Assembly: GCA_032173965.1 (NCBI GenBank) | Contig: JAVUNC010000019.1 | Coordinates: forward strand, 4,898,501-4,962,500 | DNA from: Sitta carolinensis | Taxonomy: Eukaryota; Chordata; Aves; Passeriformes; Sittidae | Length of the DNA: 64,000 nt | Direction: 5' to 3' | In this document: piece by piece, positions 13,778-26,400 of the stretch | Layout of the letters: each line of letters starts with the position of its first letter | How positions within the stretch are numbered: the first letter of the stretch is position 1 | Program-made: the position numbers and the translations under genes | Notes under the pieces: generated by a model | The model's database searches: none | The model's input: the letters and a program-made list of their open reading frames with translations, nothing else | Told to the model about the DNA's origin: nothing

Positions 13778-13824
13778 TTTATTTTCATAAATATAAATGT
13801 TTATTGACAAATAAATCTTTTATT
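13778..13824 (-). other. Candidate polyadenylation signals for the HHIPL2 fragment
   Basis: Three AATAAA hexamers on the minus strand (TTTATT on plus at 13,778-13,783, 13,800-13,805 and 13,819-13,824) lie 60-110 bases after the last stop codon of the HHIPL2 terminal exon. The surrounding DNA is strongly AT-rich, including a perfect 12-base palindrome (ATAAATATTTAT). This is typical of a functional 3' end. Confidence 0.6.
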
Positions 13825-13883
13825 TGGTCGCCATTCAACACTTAACATTTTATAGGCTACTTGCTTTTTCTGGGAAAAGACCT

Positions 13884-15122
13884 TCACTGAGCTTTAAAAG
13901 GCTGCTTCTTCCTCCTCTTCTCCACTTTTGCCTTAGCTAGTGCTGCTTGCTTTGGAAGAACCTCCTTGCTTCTAGCTAGGTGGGAGCTCTTCTTTTTTGG
14001 CAAAGGTGGTGCTGGTGTGGTTCTGGAGTTGTGCCCAATCTTCTTTCCCTCGTGAGGTTTAGCCTCAGCTTTGACTCTGTTTCTCTTTACCAGATGGAGC
14101 AGTTTTCACTGTTGATGCTTTTATTTTGGTGGATGGGGTCTTTTTTCCTTTCTTGTAAGAAACTCTTGGGGTGGCTGCAGTGAAGGTAGAAGATTTTTTT
14201 GAAGGCATGGTTGTTGAAGGTTGGCTTTGCAGCTCAAGGACACTCTCTGAGGAAAGTAATCAACAGGGTTCAGCATTCCTGCTTTGAGGCAAAAGGCCAA
14301 TAGAGATATGACTGATAGAAACACTTACTAGAGCTATAGTCAAGAAAAACAGCTGAAATTATGAAAGAAGAAATGCACACTATAAACCTGTCTTCTTCCA
14401 TCAAAAGACCCTTGTTTTTCTTGGATATGGTATTATTGATTTTAGAAATTATGAATGCATATTTAAGGAAAATTACTTCCAGACAGAATGTGATGAAACC
14501 TTGCATATTTCTCTAGCAGACTTAACAAAATGAATTGTTCATAATACACTAATACCTGGAAATCCCAGACAAGACAATATCAACTTGCTAAACATCAGTT
14601 TCTACTCAAGGTGTAACTCCTGCCCCAGCTGCATGGGACTTTAAGACAAAATGCAGCTTGGAAAAAGGAAGATTGACTCCACCCAGATGTACATAGAAGG
14701 AATTATGTGATTCAAGAAACTTGTCTCATAGCCAGAGGACAGGCCCTCAGAATTTCCCAGACCTCATCCAATGCCTGAATCAAAGTCATCAGTTCCCTTG
14801 TGATGCCCATTTACACTACTATTTAGCAAAACTTAGGGAAAAAATATTCAGGGACTGGGGTTAAGCAAAGATTCAGCATCAAGTAGACAGCAGAAGCACA
14901 CATTAAATGTGATAACCAAACTTTAGAATTGCTCCTGCTCAGTGCTTTAGTTGTTAAGACTGCTGAAGGTTTCAATCACACGCCTGTAAGTCCTTGTATA
15001 CATTTTGTTTCTCATTAAAATCAAAGCCTGACCACTTACTTGCATGTGGAACAAATGGTATCCTCTTGCTCTTTGTTTTCACTGGAACAGGCTTGTATTT
15101 ACACTTCCCTGATGGAGTTCTC
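13884..15122 (-). pseudogene. HHIPL2: HHIPL2 3' remnant: last two coding exons, one frame break
   Basis: HHIPL2 is a HHIP-like protein: a secreted, beta-propeller family whose C-terminus is a Lys/Arg-rich tail. Two exons are visible. The penultimate exon, 15,122 to 15,040, reads [20 protein letters not shown] and continues IPFVPHA, nearly matching the remembered human segment. It has an AAG acceptor and a GTAAGT donor. The last exon, 14,246 to 13,884, starts after TTTCCTCAG. The split Lys codon joins to give PHAKSVLEL (human PLAKTVLDL), followed by a long Lys/Thr/Ser-rich tail. Near 14,070-14,080 the frame breaks: one frame stops at 14,065-14,067, while the other stays open, equally Lys-rich, to 13,884. 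I found none of the upstream propeller or cysteine-rich exons in the 2.2 kb before TAF1A. Most of the gene therefore looks deleted or moved, or the gap is an assembly fault. The exon identity is secure; pseudogene status is an inference. Confidence 0.7.
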
Positions 15123-17295
15123 CTTGGAAAACAAAGCCAGATGCAGACATCTGAGAGACTGTTAGAGAAATGTATTTATTCCATAGACACACAATTCCCT
15201 GTTCTCATTTGCCTCTGGTGGAAGAGGCATGAAAGCACTCCAGGCGAGCAGCACAGGTGGAATTCAAGAGGCTGACACAGGGCTGGCAGGCCATAAAATC
15301 CCTGTCCCAATAGCAGCTGGTGAATGTCACCTTCACCAGGATGAGCTTTGGATACAACAGTGCTGCAGCTAGAGGGGTGAGAGAGGACAGGAACAGGCAC
15401 AGAGGGAGGGAGCCACAACTGCAAAGCAATGTGTCTGTGCTCCTCTCCTGCTGTTCCCTGACAACTTCCCACAGTACAAAAGCACCAAAACGAAAACCAT
15501 CCCAAGACATTTTCCTGAGGTAAAGATGTTGCAGGTTAAGTGACAGGAAGAGAGGTACAAAGAAGCACAACACACCTGTGTTCTCTGTTACCCACCAAGG
15601 GAACTGCTGTAGGACAAATCAGAACAGATTGTTCCCTTTTGGGGTGCTTGACAGCACCAAGCAAAGCCAAGCATGACCTAAGGCATCACATTTTCTTGTG
15701 ATTAGCATTCTCCTTCAGAGAGTGGCAAGAGCCAAGTGCTTCCTCTACACCATTTCGATTTTTTTGAAAAAAGTTACAAAAGTAGGGTTGCAGGCATTGC
15801 TTGTGGGGATTTCTGGTGGGTTGTGGGTTTTTTTTCCCTCTATCTCCTGATTTCAAACAAGCAGGACATGGAAGAGCAATGCTTGGGACAGTTACACAAA
15901 AGCTGTGACTGTGCTCTTGTACTTGCTGACTCCAGCATGATAGTTCTGGCACCTGGAGAGGACATGATCCCCCATAGCAATCCTGCTTCCAGAGGTCACA
16001 GGAGAAAGCTGGAAGCACCACGATGGATTAGCAGATTTTTCAGACATCAAGCTCCTCTTTATCCTCTCGCTCTCCTTATTTCCACACAACCTCTGATGCT
16101 TTGTTTCACATTTCTTCCTCAGCAGAGTCTCAGCAGCTGCAAGGCACACACATCCCCCACAGGAAGCTGAGGGGACAAAAAGAAGTTACATGGGAGCTCT
16201 CACCAGCACCAGAGCTTCCAGCATTCAGCTTCTGTACTATTTGTGTTGGGTTACTGATAGAAGCTCCTATGCACACCCACAAAGGAACAAAAGCAGACCA
16301 TGGAAGGAGGAAGCCCAAGTAACACCCTGCTGGGATTCCCCCAGGGTCATCACAGGAGAGTCACCAGCCCAACAAAGTCCATCTCTGCAAGATGAGCCCA
16401 GGGGAGCAGAGGGAGCACAAATTGAGGACTCCAGGGAAGGGACACCATGTGTCTAAAAGGGAAGGGACACCTGGTTGCCTGCCAGGGCTGCCCCAGAACA
16501 GCTTTAGGCCCATGTCCAGGCACGATTCCCAGTGAGATGGACACTGAGAGCAAGTCTGGATCATCTGTCTCACCTAAGGAGGGGTTGTTTCCCAGGGCTG
16601 GGAGAATCTTATGGGATGCTGGGGAAGAACATTTTGAAACTTCACAATCTATATTAAAATAGTCCAAACCCAGCTGAAGATCTCCAACACAACCCCGTGA
16701 TTATTACACAGTGAGGCAGCAGCACTCAGGGAGTCAGAAATAGAAGAGCACTAGGTTGGGAATGATGAGTGATTGCCTTTAACAAAACAGTTACAGCAAG
16801 TATTTCACTTAATGCTCACGATACAATGTCTTAAGGCACTTCTCACAAGACCCATGTGAACCCAGACCAAAATCCTAGATAAACACTGAGTCTTAAAAGC
16901 ATAGCTGTACTTATCTGTAAGCTCCTCTGCTGCTAAAGACATCTTTATTTCAACCCCAGAGGGAGGTTCAAGCACTTCACCCTCCAGAATTCTACAGATC
17001 TGGCATTGAAACAGAAGTAGTATTTGGAAACTATTTTGTTGTTTTCAAGCAAACTGGAATTCTGATTTGTGATAACAAATCAGCATTTGCTTTCCAAACA
17101 CAGCAACACTGCATATTTCAACTCACAGACACGACTGCAAAAAAGTCTCTTCCAGCAGGTAGAGAATTTCTCAGTATTTCTGTGCCTCTGCTCTTTCAAG
17201 AGGTATTTGAAATCAACACTGCTTGTTGCATTTCACACAAATATGACAGCAACAGTACAGAAATACTTCGACATTATCAGTTGATTTATATTCGT
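15123..17295. other. Interval between HHIPL2 fragment and TAF1A, no exon found
   Basis: The missing 5' exons of HHIPL2 should lie here if gene order is conserved. I looked on the minus strand for the propeller's closing segment (SFAEDEAGELYF-like, FVDPS-like) and for the Cys-rich N-terminal domain, and found neither. The open frames present, of up to 144 codons on either strand, show no family resemblance. No obvious repeat explains the loss. Confidence 0.55.
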
Positions 17296-17301
17296 TTTAT
17301 T
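17296..17301 (-). other. TAF1A: TAF1A polyadenylation signal
   Basis: A minus-strand AATAAA (TTTATT on plus) lies 171 bases after the TAF1A stop codon within very AT-rich DNA. It gives a compact 3' UTR of about 190 bases. Further AATAAA-like hexamers are nearby. Confidence 0.65.
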
Positions 17302-17471
17302 ATAAAATAAATAGAAACCAAAGCATTTTTATATAAATATATTAAAAAACATAAGTCTAGTACTGAGTCAATAGGATCTGCCTAAATGTTTTGGAGTAGT
17401 TTTTGACCAACACAGAAGTCAGTTTTACAGAGAGGAAAAAGTACACCAAGAACCTTATGGACACCTTGTCA

Positions 17472-20400
17472 TCAAGAGGAATCTGGAGGACCAGATATTC
17501 TCAGGTAGACAGGATTGTGCCTGTTCACAAACTTCTTCAGCATCCGAAACCTCTTCAGCTGAGCTTTGCAGCCTTGGTGTGATACATATTTAAAGTATTT
17601 GCCATCTAAGGAAAGAAAAAAACCCAACATTAACTTATGCCATGATACAAGCAAATACAAAATGCTTTTATTGTTTCAATAATACATAAAAAGCTAAGAA
17701 ACTTTTCTGTAATTGAAGGTATTAAAACCCAAGACATGCTCATTAAGAGACAACTGCAGCATTAAATAATCTCTCCTCACTTAGCCCAGCAAACATTCTA
17801 CATGTATCTAAATGCCTGTTATCTTGCAAAATACGTTTTTCTCTTTCATTTTTGCTTTGCAAATTAGATCAGAAGGTAAAATTCCAAGAGTTTAAAGCAG
17901 CATTGATATCATGCATTAATTTATTATGCTGGAAAAGGAAAACAGAGGCACACATTGACACCAGTAAGTATTGAAATTTCATTCAAGAAAATCTGAACTA
18001 GAATGATTCTACTAGCCATCTGGAAATAAAAAGCAGATATATACTGATACTGAAAGCAAAACAAAAAATATCCGAAGAGCTTCCAATGTGAGAAATTGTT
18101 CTATAAAGTGCAGAAGAAAAAGTTATAGAAAAGCTGACAATCAACAAGTTGCCTATCAACCAGAAGTCCCAATCAGTGTACAAGCCACTGTCTCCACACC
18201 ACATTCCCATTCTCAGATTAGCAGCTGATTCTTGGCCTGAACCTCCCCTTGGCTTTGGCAGCATTTCAAATAATGCTACTGAAGAGGCAATGATCTTCAC
18301 CTTCTTACCAAACTGCTGATGGTTTTCATTCAAGACCCTTCCTCCTCTTTCCTGCATGACAACATCCCCATGGTCCTTAATGACCAGCTGAACCCAGTAT
18401 TGCTGAGACACTGCCTAAGCTGGCATCCAGCAAGCAAACTCCCTGCAGTCCTCACAATATTCCCACAGGAGGGTGCTGAGCATTTTTGGAGTTATGGTTT
18501 GAAGGTCAGACAAGACAAATAGTATTGTGGCTGCTCAATAAAGCCAGATAAAACTGAATCCTAAACCACAATAAGACCAGTTGCCTCACTGTTGAATATC
18601 AAACCAATTTAAATACCTTTCATGTTCAGCTCCAAAGACAAGAATCTTTTTTAGAAGAAAGAAACTGCATTTCTTCCAGGCAGCACATCAGCTACATCTC
18701 ATGACATTAGGGCTAGAACTAGACATTATTTCTGTTCTATGTAGTGAAAAGAAAAAAAAATTATACCCTTTCCCAGTAGGATTCCAGCCACCAGAGCTTT
18801 TTCATATGAAAGGCTTTTATCTTCCTGCCAATCCCTTTTTGCCAAGTAACGGCTAAAATGGAAGGCTGGCCACCAGTCCTTCCTGGAGTTCCACTCCTGC
18901 TTGATCCAGTCAAGATGCTTCTCAGAGCTGGAAAAAGGTTAAACAAGTTACAGAAAAGGTTAAACTGTGATGGAAGATTATTAGGAGACAGTGCACGTTA
19001 TCATCAGCTTGCTAGAAGTCTCCTAAATTGCCCACATAGACACAGTGACTTTATACCGAAACCAAAACAATAATACAAGCATTTTTATATAAAACTAATA
19101 ACTTTGTATTAATCTCTGGCAACGCTTGTGAGGCTGGAAGTGAACTCTAGCAATCTTATTAAGCCTTGGCAATAACACAGATTATGGTGTGAAATGAAGC
19201 AAGCCTTTCACTTGTGTGCCAGTGTGTCAATAGTGACATGGAAGTTTCTCCAGGTTTGTCAACAAATGAGTAGAATGAAGGGGTTGCTTTGTCCTTAGGA
19301 AAGGTTTGTGTTACTCCAGGCATACCCAAAGACTAACTTATCCCACAGTTACTACTGTTAAGCAGTAACACCCTTAAATCAAGCATTTCAGCAACACAAA
19401 CTCCTTCCAGCCCCAGGAGAACCTACAAGAAACATGAAGAGGGAGTTTTTGCAAGGGCAGGCAGAGACAGGACAAGGAGGAATGGCTTTAAAATGGCAAA
19501 GCACAGGTTTAGATTAGATATTAGGAAGAAATTCTTCACTCTGATGGTGAGGCCCTGGGCCTTTCTGCCCAATGTAATACTTGCTGTCCTTCTCTCTACC
19601 CATGAACATTTTGTTATACTTTTTTTCCCCACGCAGTTGCAGAGGGGAGGGATAGAGCAGCTTTGGTGGGTGCCCACTACACTGCTCCAGAGGGAGGTGC
19701 CTCTGCCTGTGGCAGGGGGGCTGGAACAAGATCATCTTTAAGGTCCCTTCCCACCCAAACTGTTCTAGGATTCTACAGAATTATCTGCAACAGAGAAGTG
19801 ACATTCCCATCCAGTGACCAAGATGCCCAGTATATCCCAAGATACTCTGCAGTCGTGTATGACAGCCAAAAATTAAGGCAAGGTTAGAGCACAGAGGGTC
19901 ACTGTCAGCTGCCCAAAGGCCAAAATGTGCCTTGACACATTTGTTTCAACACACTGCATCAGAGCTACTTACATTACAATTTGTTTCACCTGTCTTGCCA
20001 AACGGCTCCATGCTTTTGCATTTTCTTTCCAGCCAGCATAATCCAAGGCTGCAAAAATAACTTCTAGGCCCAGTCGACGTTTTTTTCTTTTCTCTGGAAA
20101 AAGATAAGGCTGATTAATGAATTACACAGATCAGGATGAACTCATCAGTAAGGCACAAGTGAAATACACTTCTCCATTCTGCCCCCCCAAATGCTGCTAC
20201 TTTAAACATAAATTATGTTTATTGGTATAATTTTCTTTAAAAACTCAAGGTTGTCCTCATTAGTTATGAGAAGTTGGCAAATGTGGCACACATGAACTGA
20301 AAAAGAGAGGTTTCTGACAAAAGGTCTATTTTTCCCCTTCCCAAAGAAGAATCATAGAATGGTTTGGGTTGGAAAAGACTTTAAAAATCATCAAGTTCCA

Positions 20401-23400
20401 ACCCCCTGTCATAATCTAGGACGCCTTCCACTAGACCAGGTTGCTCAGAGCCCCATCCAACCTGACCTTGAACACTTCCAGGGATGAGGCAGCCACAGCT
20501 TCTCTGGGCAACCTGTGCCAGTGCCTCACCCCCCTGACAATCAGGAATTTCTTCCCAAAATCTCTTCTAAACCTTCCCCTGTCAGTTTAAAGCCATTAAC
20601 CCTCATCATATCAGAAGAGAGAACTATCTTTATTCATGTACATTTTACCAATCTGTTGACTTTCTAGGACATACCAAGCCACAAGACAGACAGCTTGGAA
20701 TACAACTGATCAGCAAAGAAAAAATAGTCTTCAAATTGGAAGACTTTTCTACCAGCTTGAAGATAATGTTCCCTTAAAGAGAAGGAAATTTTTTTTTTTG
20801 ATCAGTAGCAATGAACTAAAGAATAGATCCTAGATCTATTCCAAGAACAATAAAGAATAAGTAAAAGAGAGATCCCAAAAATGCAATGATGACCTTGGAA
20901 TTCGGAGTAGGGTGCATAAAAAAATTTAGTTATTTTTGGGATCCTGCCTGTGCCTTACAACGGTTTGCTTTGCTCAGCTTTTAAAAGGAGAAAGGCATTT
21001 ATTTACATAAGTTCGTTAATGACGAATACATCCAACTAAGAGGTTAGAATGATTGGAAAGTTGGGATTTGAGTTGTTTTTTTGGGATTATTTCTTAAGAA
21101 ACAAAACTACTTTCAAAAGCAGAAAGAAGGCTGTAGGATAATCCAGAATAGTTTTCTGAATTAGCATAAATGACATGAACAAAGGTTCAAAGACTTACTT
21201 GATTTTGAAGCATGGTATTAAAATCTATCATTAGTTCATGAGAAGGAACAATATCATGCAAGATCTGAAAAACAAAAGACAAAATCCAGAGAGGCTATTT
21301 TAATGTGAAAGCTTTTGAAGACTCCTACCTGACCCAGAAAAGCACAGGCTTCAGAGCTTTGGGTGTTTTTAGTTCAGAAAACTAAGCAATCTGGTACTTT
21401 GGTGCCTTGATATAAAGACTGGAGCTCTGTCCATCTTGCACACCTGTGACACTGCTCTGTGACAGCAGGGATGAGAGTCCTTGATGGCTGCTGACAAACA
21501 GTGCATGTGGCAAATGCAGTGTTCTGAAGGAGCAGCCCAAACCCATAGCCAGTGGCCCCGTTTATGAAGGCAATGTCATTTTCTCCCTAGGACAGCTCTA
21601 GCTCTCTAGCTCCCCTGCCCACTGCTCTGTGCATTGGATCACTTTCTGGACTTATCAAACCACTTCTATGATTTATCTCTGTTTTGTAAGACTCATGTCT
21701 AAAGCCACTGCTAAATGCACTGAGGAGAATTTCATACAAATCTGCTACAGTTTCAAAGTCTAAAACAAACAAAACAGCCTTACAAACCTGTTTTTAAACA
21801 ACATTTGCACTAACAAAAGCACGTTAGTGCCATCAAGTGGCAAAACACGGATTGCAAGCAGCACCAAGGGCAAGGAAAGCAGGAATTTAAAAGCTTAGCT
21901 CAATAAGCTCTTGTGTGCCAACAACCAGCACACATTAACTTTTAGCTTTAATGCACAGCTCATTGAAAAGAAGCAAAGAAAGTAATTGCTAGACAGGATC
22001 AATATGTGAAAGAGCAGTCATTTATGATTTGTACAAGATAGTAAAGATCAAGCTGTAAGAGAAATCAATGCACACTATGCACAAGACTGCTGATACAGAC
22101 TTCTGGAACCATGTGAAAATGTTCTCTGAGCTTGCTGACTGACGTTAAGAGATATGATGTACCAGTTAAAGGCAAAACAAGACCTGGAATTCAAGGACAG
22201 GAAAGGATTCTGCTCCCTCCCACTAACTTCCCATGAAGAATACAATAGGATAAATAATGTTACAGAGCTCAAGGAAGCTGTCTGACACAGCCTGTATCTC
22301 CTAAGGGGTACCTACCTTCAGTGCAGATATGAGGGATTTCTTTGATTCACCCTGCCTCTTGAGGAACTGACAGAGGTAGACATGAGCATTGGGATTAGCA
22401 GGGAACTTGGAGTTGTAGGCATATTCAGTCAACACCTGTCGGGCCTCGTTGTGGTCTCCATAGAACTCCAACAACTGCAAGTTTAAATTCTGTCATTAGT
22501 CTGTCAGATACAGGCAACCAAACTCTTACATTTAATTCTGGACTGCCACAGAGCCATCCAATAGCACAGTCTGTATCTAAGAGTACAGCATATTTATTAG
22601 ATAATTAGACACCTGCCTGTCTTAATTTTACTGGCTACTCCCAGCACAGAGACAAGAATTCACACACAGGAGCTACTCTGGGAGAAAATGCCTTAACACC
22701 TAAATTGTCAAAGGATTACCATCACTTGCTCACTGGATAGAGATGCTGAAGGCACCTGCCATATCTCTAAAGACAGAACTTGACAGATGCCAGCAGCAAG
22801 GAAAATTCTTAAGATGTGCTTAGAGAAGTCAGAGCTTATCAGTGGTTATAAAAAGTAAAAGATCTCTTTTAAAATCATTAATTCTTAATTACAAATCCTA
22901 AGCAGATATTTAAAAAACCCAAAACAAAACACAGAGGGGCTGCATATCTGGCATCTCTAACATTTCATGTATCCAGAGAAAACACTGCCCTGCCAAAAAT
23001 CAGAGAAAGTGTTTTCAGGAATTTGAACTAAAGCAGCTATGCTCCAATTTCTGCAGCAGTACAAAACCAAAACATGCAAACTGTTTGTCTATTTCTTTTT
23101 CTTGACAATGCACAGATAAAAGTTCTGCTCAGGCTCTGCAGCTCTACCAGCACACTGTGCTCTATATCAAAGCCAGTGACACACACATACAAATGTGCTG
23201 CTTTTGAAATAATTTGTTTTCACTCACACACAGAGAAAATAATCTGCATATGGGCATCTTAAAGAAAATTAGACAAAAAGACACAAACACAAAAAGAAGC
23301 CATCTGTAAAGCATGCCCTTACATCCACATAGCATTTCACAAAGATGTCCCAGACTCCAGGTACTTTAATAATCTCCTTCAAGTTCACTGCTGCCTTCCG

Positions 23401-26400
23401 AAAGTAACCGTGCATTTCCCGCTCAACAGCCGAGTCTGAAAATCCACCCTCACCTACCAAAACACAAAGGGAGGGCACAAAGTCATTATCTCTGCCAAGC
23501 ACAGGGATCTTGAAGTGCTGCACCTAAGGGATGATCACATTTCACTAAGCAAGGACTCCAGCCAGAGAGCTTTTAAGGAACGATTTCTCAGTAGTGAAAG
23601 AAGAAAGAAGAAATGTTCACTGTTCCTCATTCAAATTTATAATCAATTTCAACTTTTGGAGCACAATGAGTAGGACTCCAAGAGAAGATGCCCCCAGCAC
23701 AAGGTCCATAATCCAAATTCAGCATCTGGTTTTCAGAGAAACAGAGATCTAGTGTAAGTGATAGAAGACTGCCAGTAGGTATATATAGAACCAGATGTGA
23801 CACATGTGGCAACTTCCACATCTCCAAGGAAACTGAAATTCAAACACAAGAGTAGAGGACTTTGCTGTCACTCAACATTCCAGCAGCAATCAAGCACTTG
23901 AATGCCTAGTAAGCCACTGCTTTAAGGGAATGCATTCTTTTGATTATTATTTGAGGTGATGCTGGCTGGACATGGGGAGAAAGAGTTTCAGAACAGCATT
24001 TCAGGGCACTCCAGAAAGTGCTATGTTGGCACCACCATCACTGTTGACACAGAAGTCTGTACCAGCCACACCATCCCACACTGAAGTCTAGGAAAGGAAA
24101 GCAGTCATTGCAAACCATGGCATGTGCATGAGCAAGCTGAAGCCTCAGCTCAATCCAAAAAACACTTACCATGCTCAAACAGTTTGTTTTTCTGCTTAGA
24201 CCAGCTACAGTAGTCCAAGAGTCCCCTGTAAGCCTGGATCAGCTTCATTTCCTTATCCTGAATGGCTGTTTGCTCTCCAAACCTCCAGCTTTCTGCCAGG
24301 GACAGGTTCTGGTAGGCTTCATCTATTTGCCCATTACAGAGGAGATGAAAGACATGCTCCAAGCAGACCTGTAACCCAAACAGTCCAAAGCACAGCATTT
24401 CAAACTCAAATGCAGAGATTCTCAGCAGTACAGCCAAGTTCTACACACATGTGCAGAGAAAGAGGAGGTTTAATGACATGCATAAAAAATATTGCCAACT
24501 CAGCTAATGAAGAATTTAAATTATTTGTGTTGTCTCAAAAACTTGCTTGTCTTTAACAAGTGCTGTACCTATTTCAGAAGATCTAAAAATGACCTGAGGA
24601 AAGCCAGCTGGGCTGCATTTGCTGATTTTTCAGAGCACCTGAAAGAGAGATGTCCCTACCACCCTACCATGTTGATTGGGTATCATAAGATAAAAGCCTA
24701 AAACTTTAGTTATCTCCAGAAAACCCTTCTATGGAACTTCTTTTGAAGACCTTTAACAATGGAATAAACACAGAAGCACCATCCCAAGTGAGAAACAGCC
24801 AAGGAAACAAACCCCCCCCCCCCAAAAAAAAAAAAAAAAAAAAAAAAAAAAGGTTTGAATGAGCTACCACAGGAAAAAAACCATTAAAAAATCCCCTATG
24901 GCTGTGTGACACAGGTGTACACAACATACAGTTTTATAATCAGATTAGCCACTCAAAAAGTGAGAGGGTAACGAAGCAAAATTTAAGTACAAACATTTAG
25001 TCAGGAGCACAGTGGTCAAATTAAAGACTGGAAATAAAACTTGGCAGGTGATTACCTGTATTTACATGTCATTGGGACATGAAAATGAATTTGACGGTTT
25101 CAAATGCAAATTAAAAGCTTAATTAAAGGGTTTTTAAGGACTGAGAACATGCATCTGTGATCAAACATACAGACCAAATGAGACAAGGTTAGGTATAAAA
25201 TGACCTTGAAATATCATGCAATTGGTAATTCAAATGTTGGGTTTGAGTTTTTTTCAAACTAATGTCAGTAGTGCATTTCAAAAGAGATTTGGAAATTAAT
25301 ATTTAAGTACGTGTTCAGGCAAATGTGAAAAATCATCAGGGCTGCTTTAAGTACACTCACCTTCAAGTACCTTTTTACTCCTAAATTTTTCATCTGTTCC
25401 ATGAAACAGCTGAACTCTTTCATGCTGCTTTGGGAATGATGCCACAAAATTTCAGTTCCTATTCTCCAAATCATCTGTCAATGGGAGAAAGAAAATCAAA
25501 ACCAACCTTAGTAGAAAAATGGCAACAGTCACCATATATACAGTCTTACTAAACTTATAGTTACTGCAGGACATGAAAAATGTACATTTGAACTGCAAAT
25601 AAAAAAACACTACAAAGCATTATCTACTGCTATAGTAACCTACCTACTCATCCAGTAGGACTTTTAGAGTCATTCAGTGGGTGGCTCAGGATTGCTCATT
25701 ATAAATGCAGCACTCCAGAAGAGCTTATGAAAACTGCATACCAGAGGGTTTCCCTCCCTTCACCAAAATATTACATTCTTTTTTTATATGACCCCACTAA
25801 GATACCAGGCATACACAACTCTTTGAACTTAATAGCAAAGATTATTTCCAATCCAATGTAGCTCCCCACCTTGTTTCTGCAAGCTAGCCACATTCAAGTG
25901 CTGCATTTATTTAAAAGCTCTGATCCTTTTCCTTCCATCTGCTTCCTTCTCGACACCTGCAAGGAGTTTTGCAGCTACTGGAAGAGCTGGTAACAACCTA
26001 AATAAGTCACCAACTTGCAAAGAGATTCTGACTGATGGCATTCCAGAACCAAGCACATTTACTATTTTTCCTTTTTAGAAAACTACTTTGACTTCTCATA
26101 GATACACTGCCAATAGAGTGAACTTACACCAAGCCAAGTTTTCTTCTGTCGTGTCAAGGATCTATTTAAAAAAAAATCAAGCCTGATTTTAAGCTAATGA
26201 TTAGCTAATTAAGACAAATGTTGTATATGGATGCTGCTTTACAAGTATTTTTTCAAATGCAAAAGAACCCAGATAAGGAGCATGGGCTTACCTCCGATGG
26301 ACCAATGTGTTCTCTGGAATAGTCCTTCTCTAGTGACTCAATATAGCAGGTCAGGAACTCTGCAGCCCTTTTCCACTGCTGTTGGAGCAAGGCATCCTGA

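Noticed and set aside
15736..16170. 144-codon open frame next to the HHIPL2 fragment
   Set aside because: It was checked as a possible HHIPL2 exon. It lies on the wrong strand and has no similarity.
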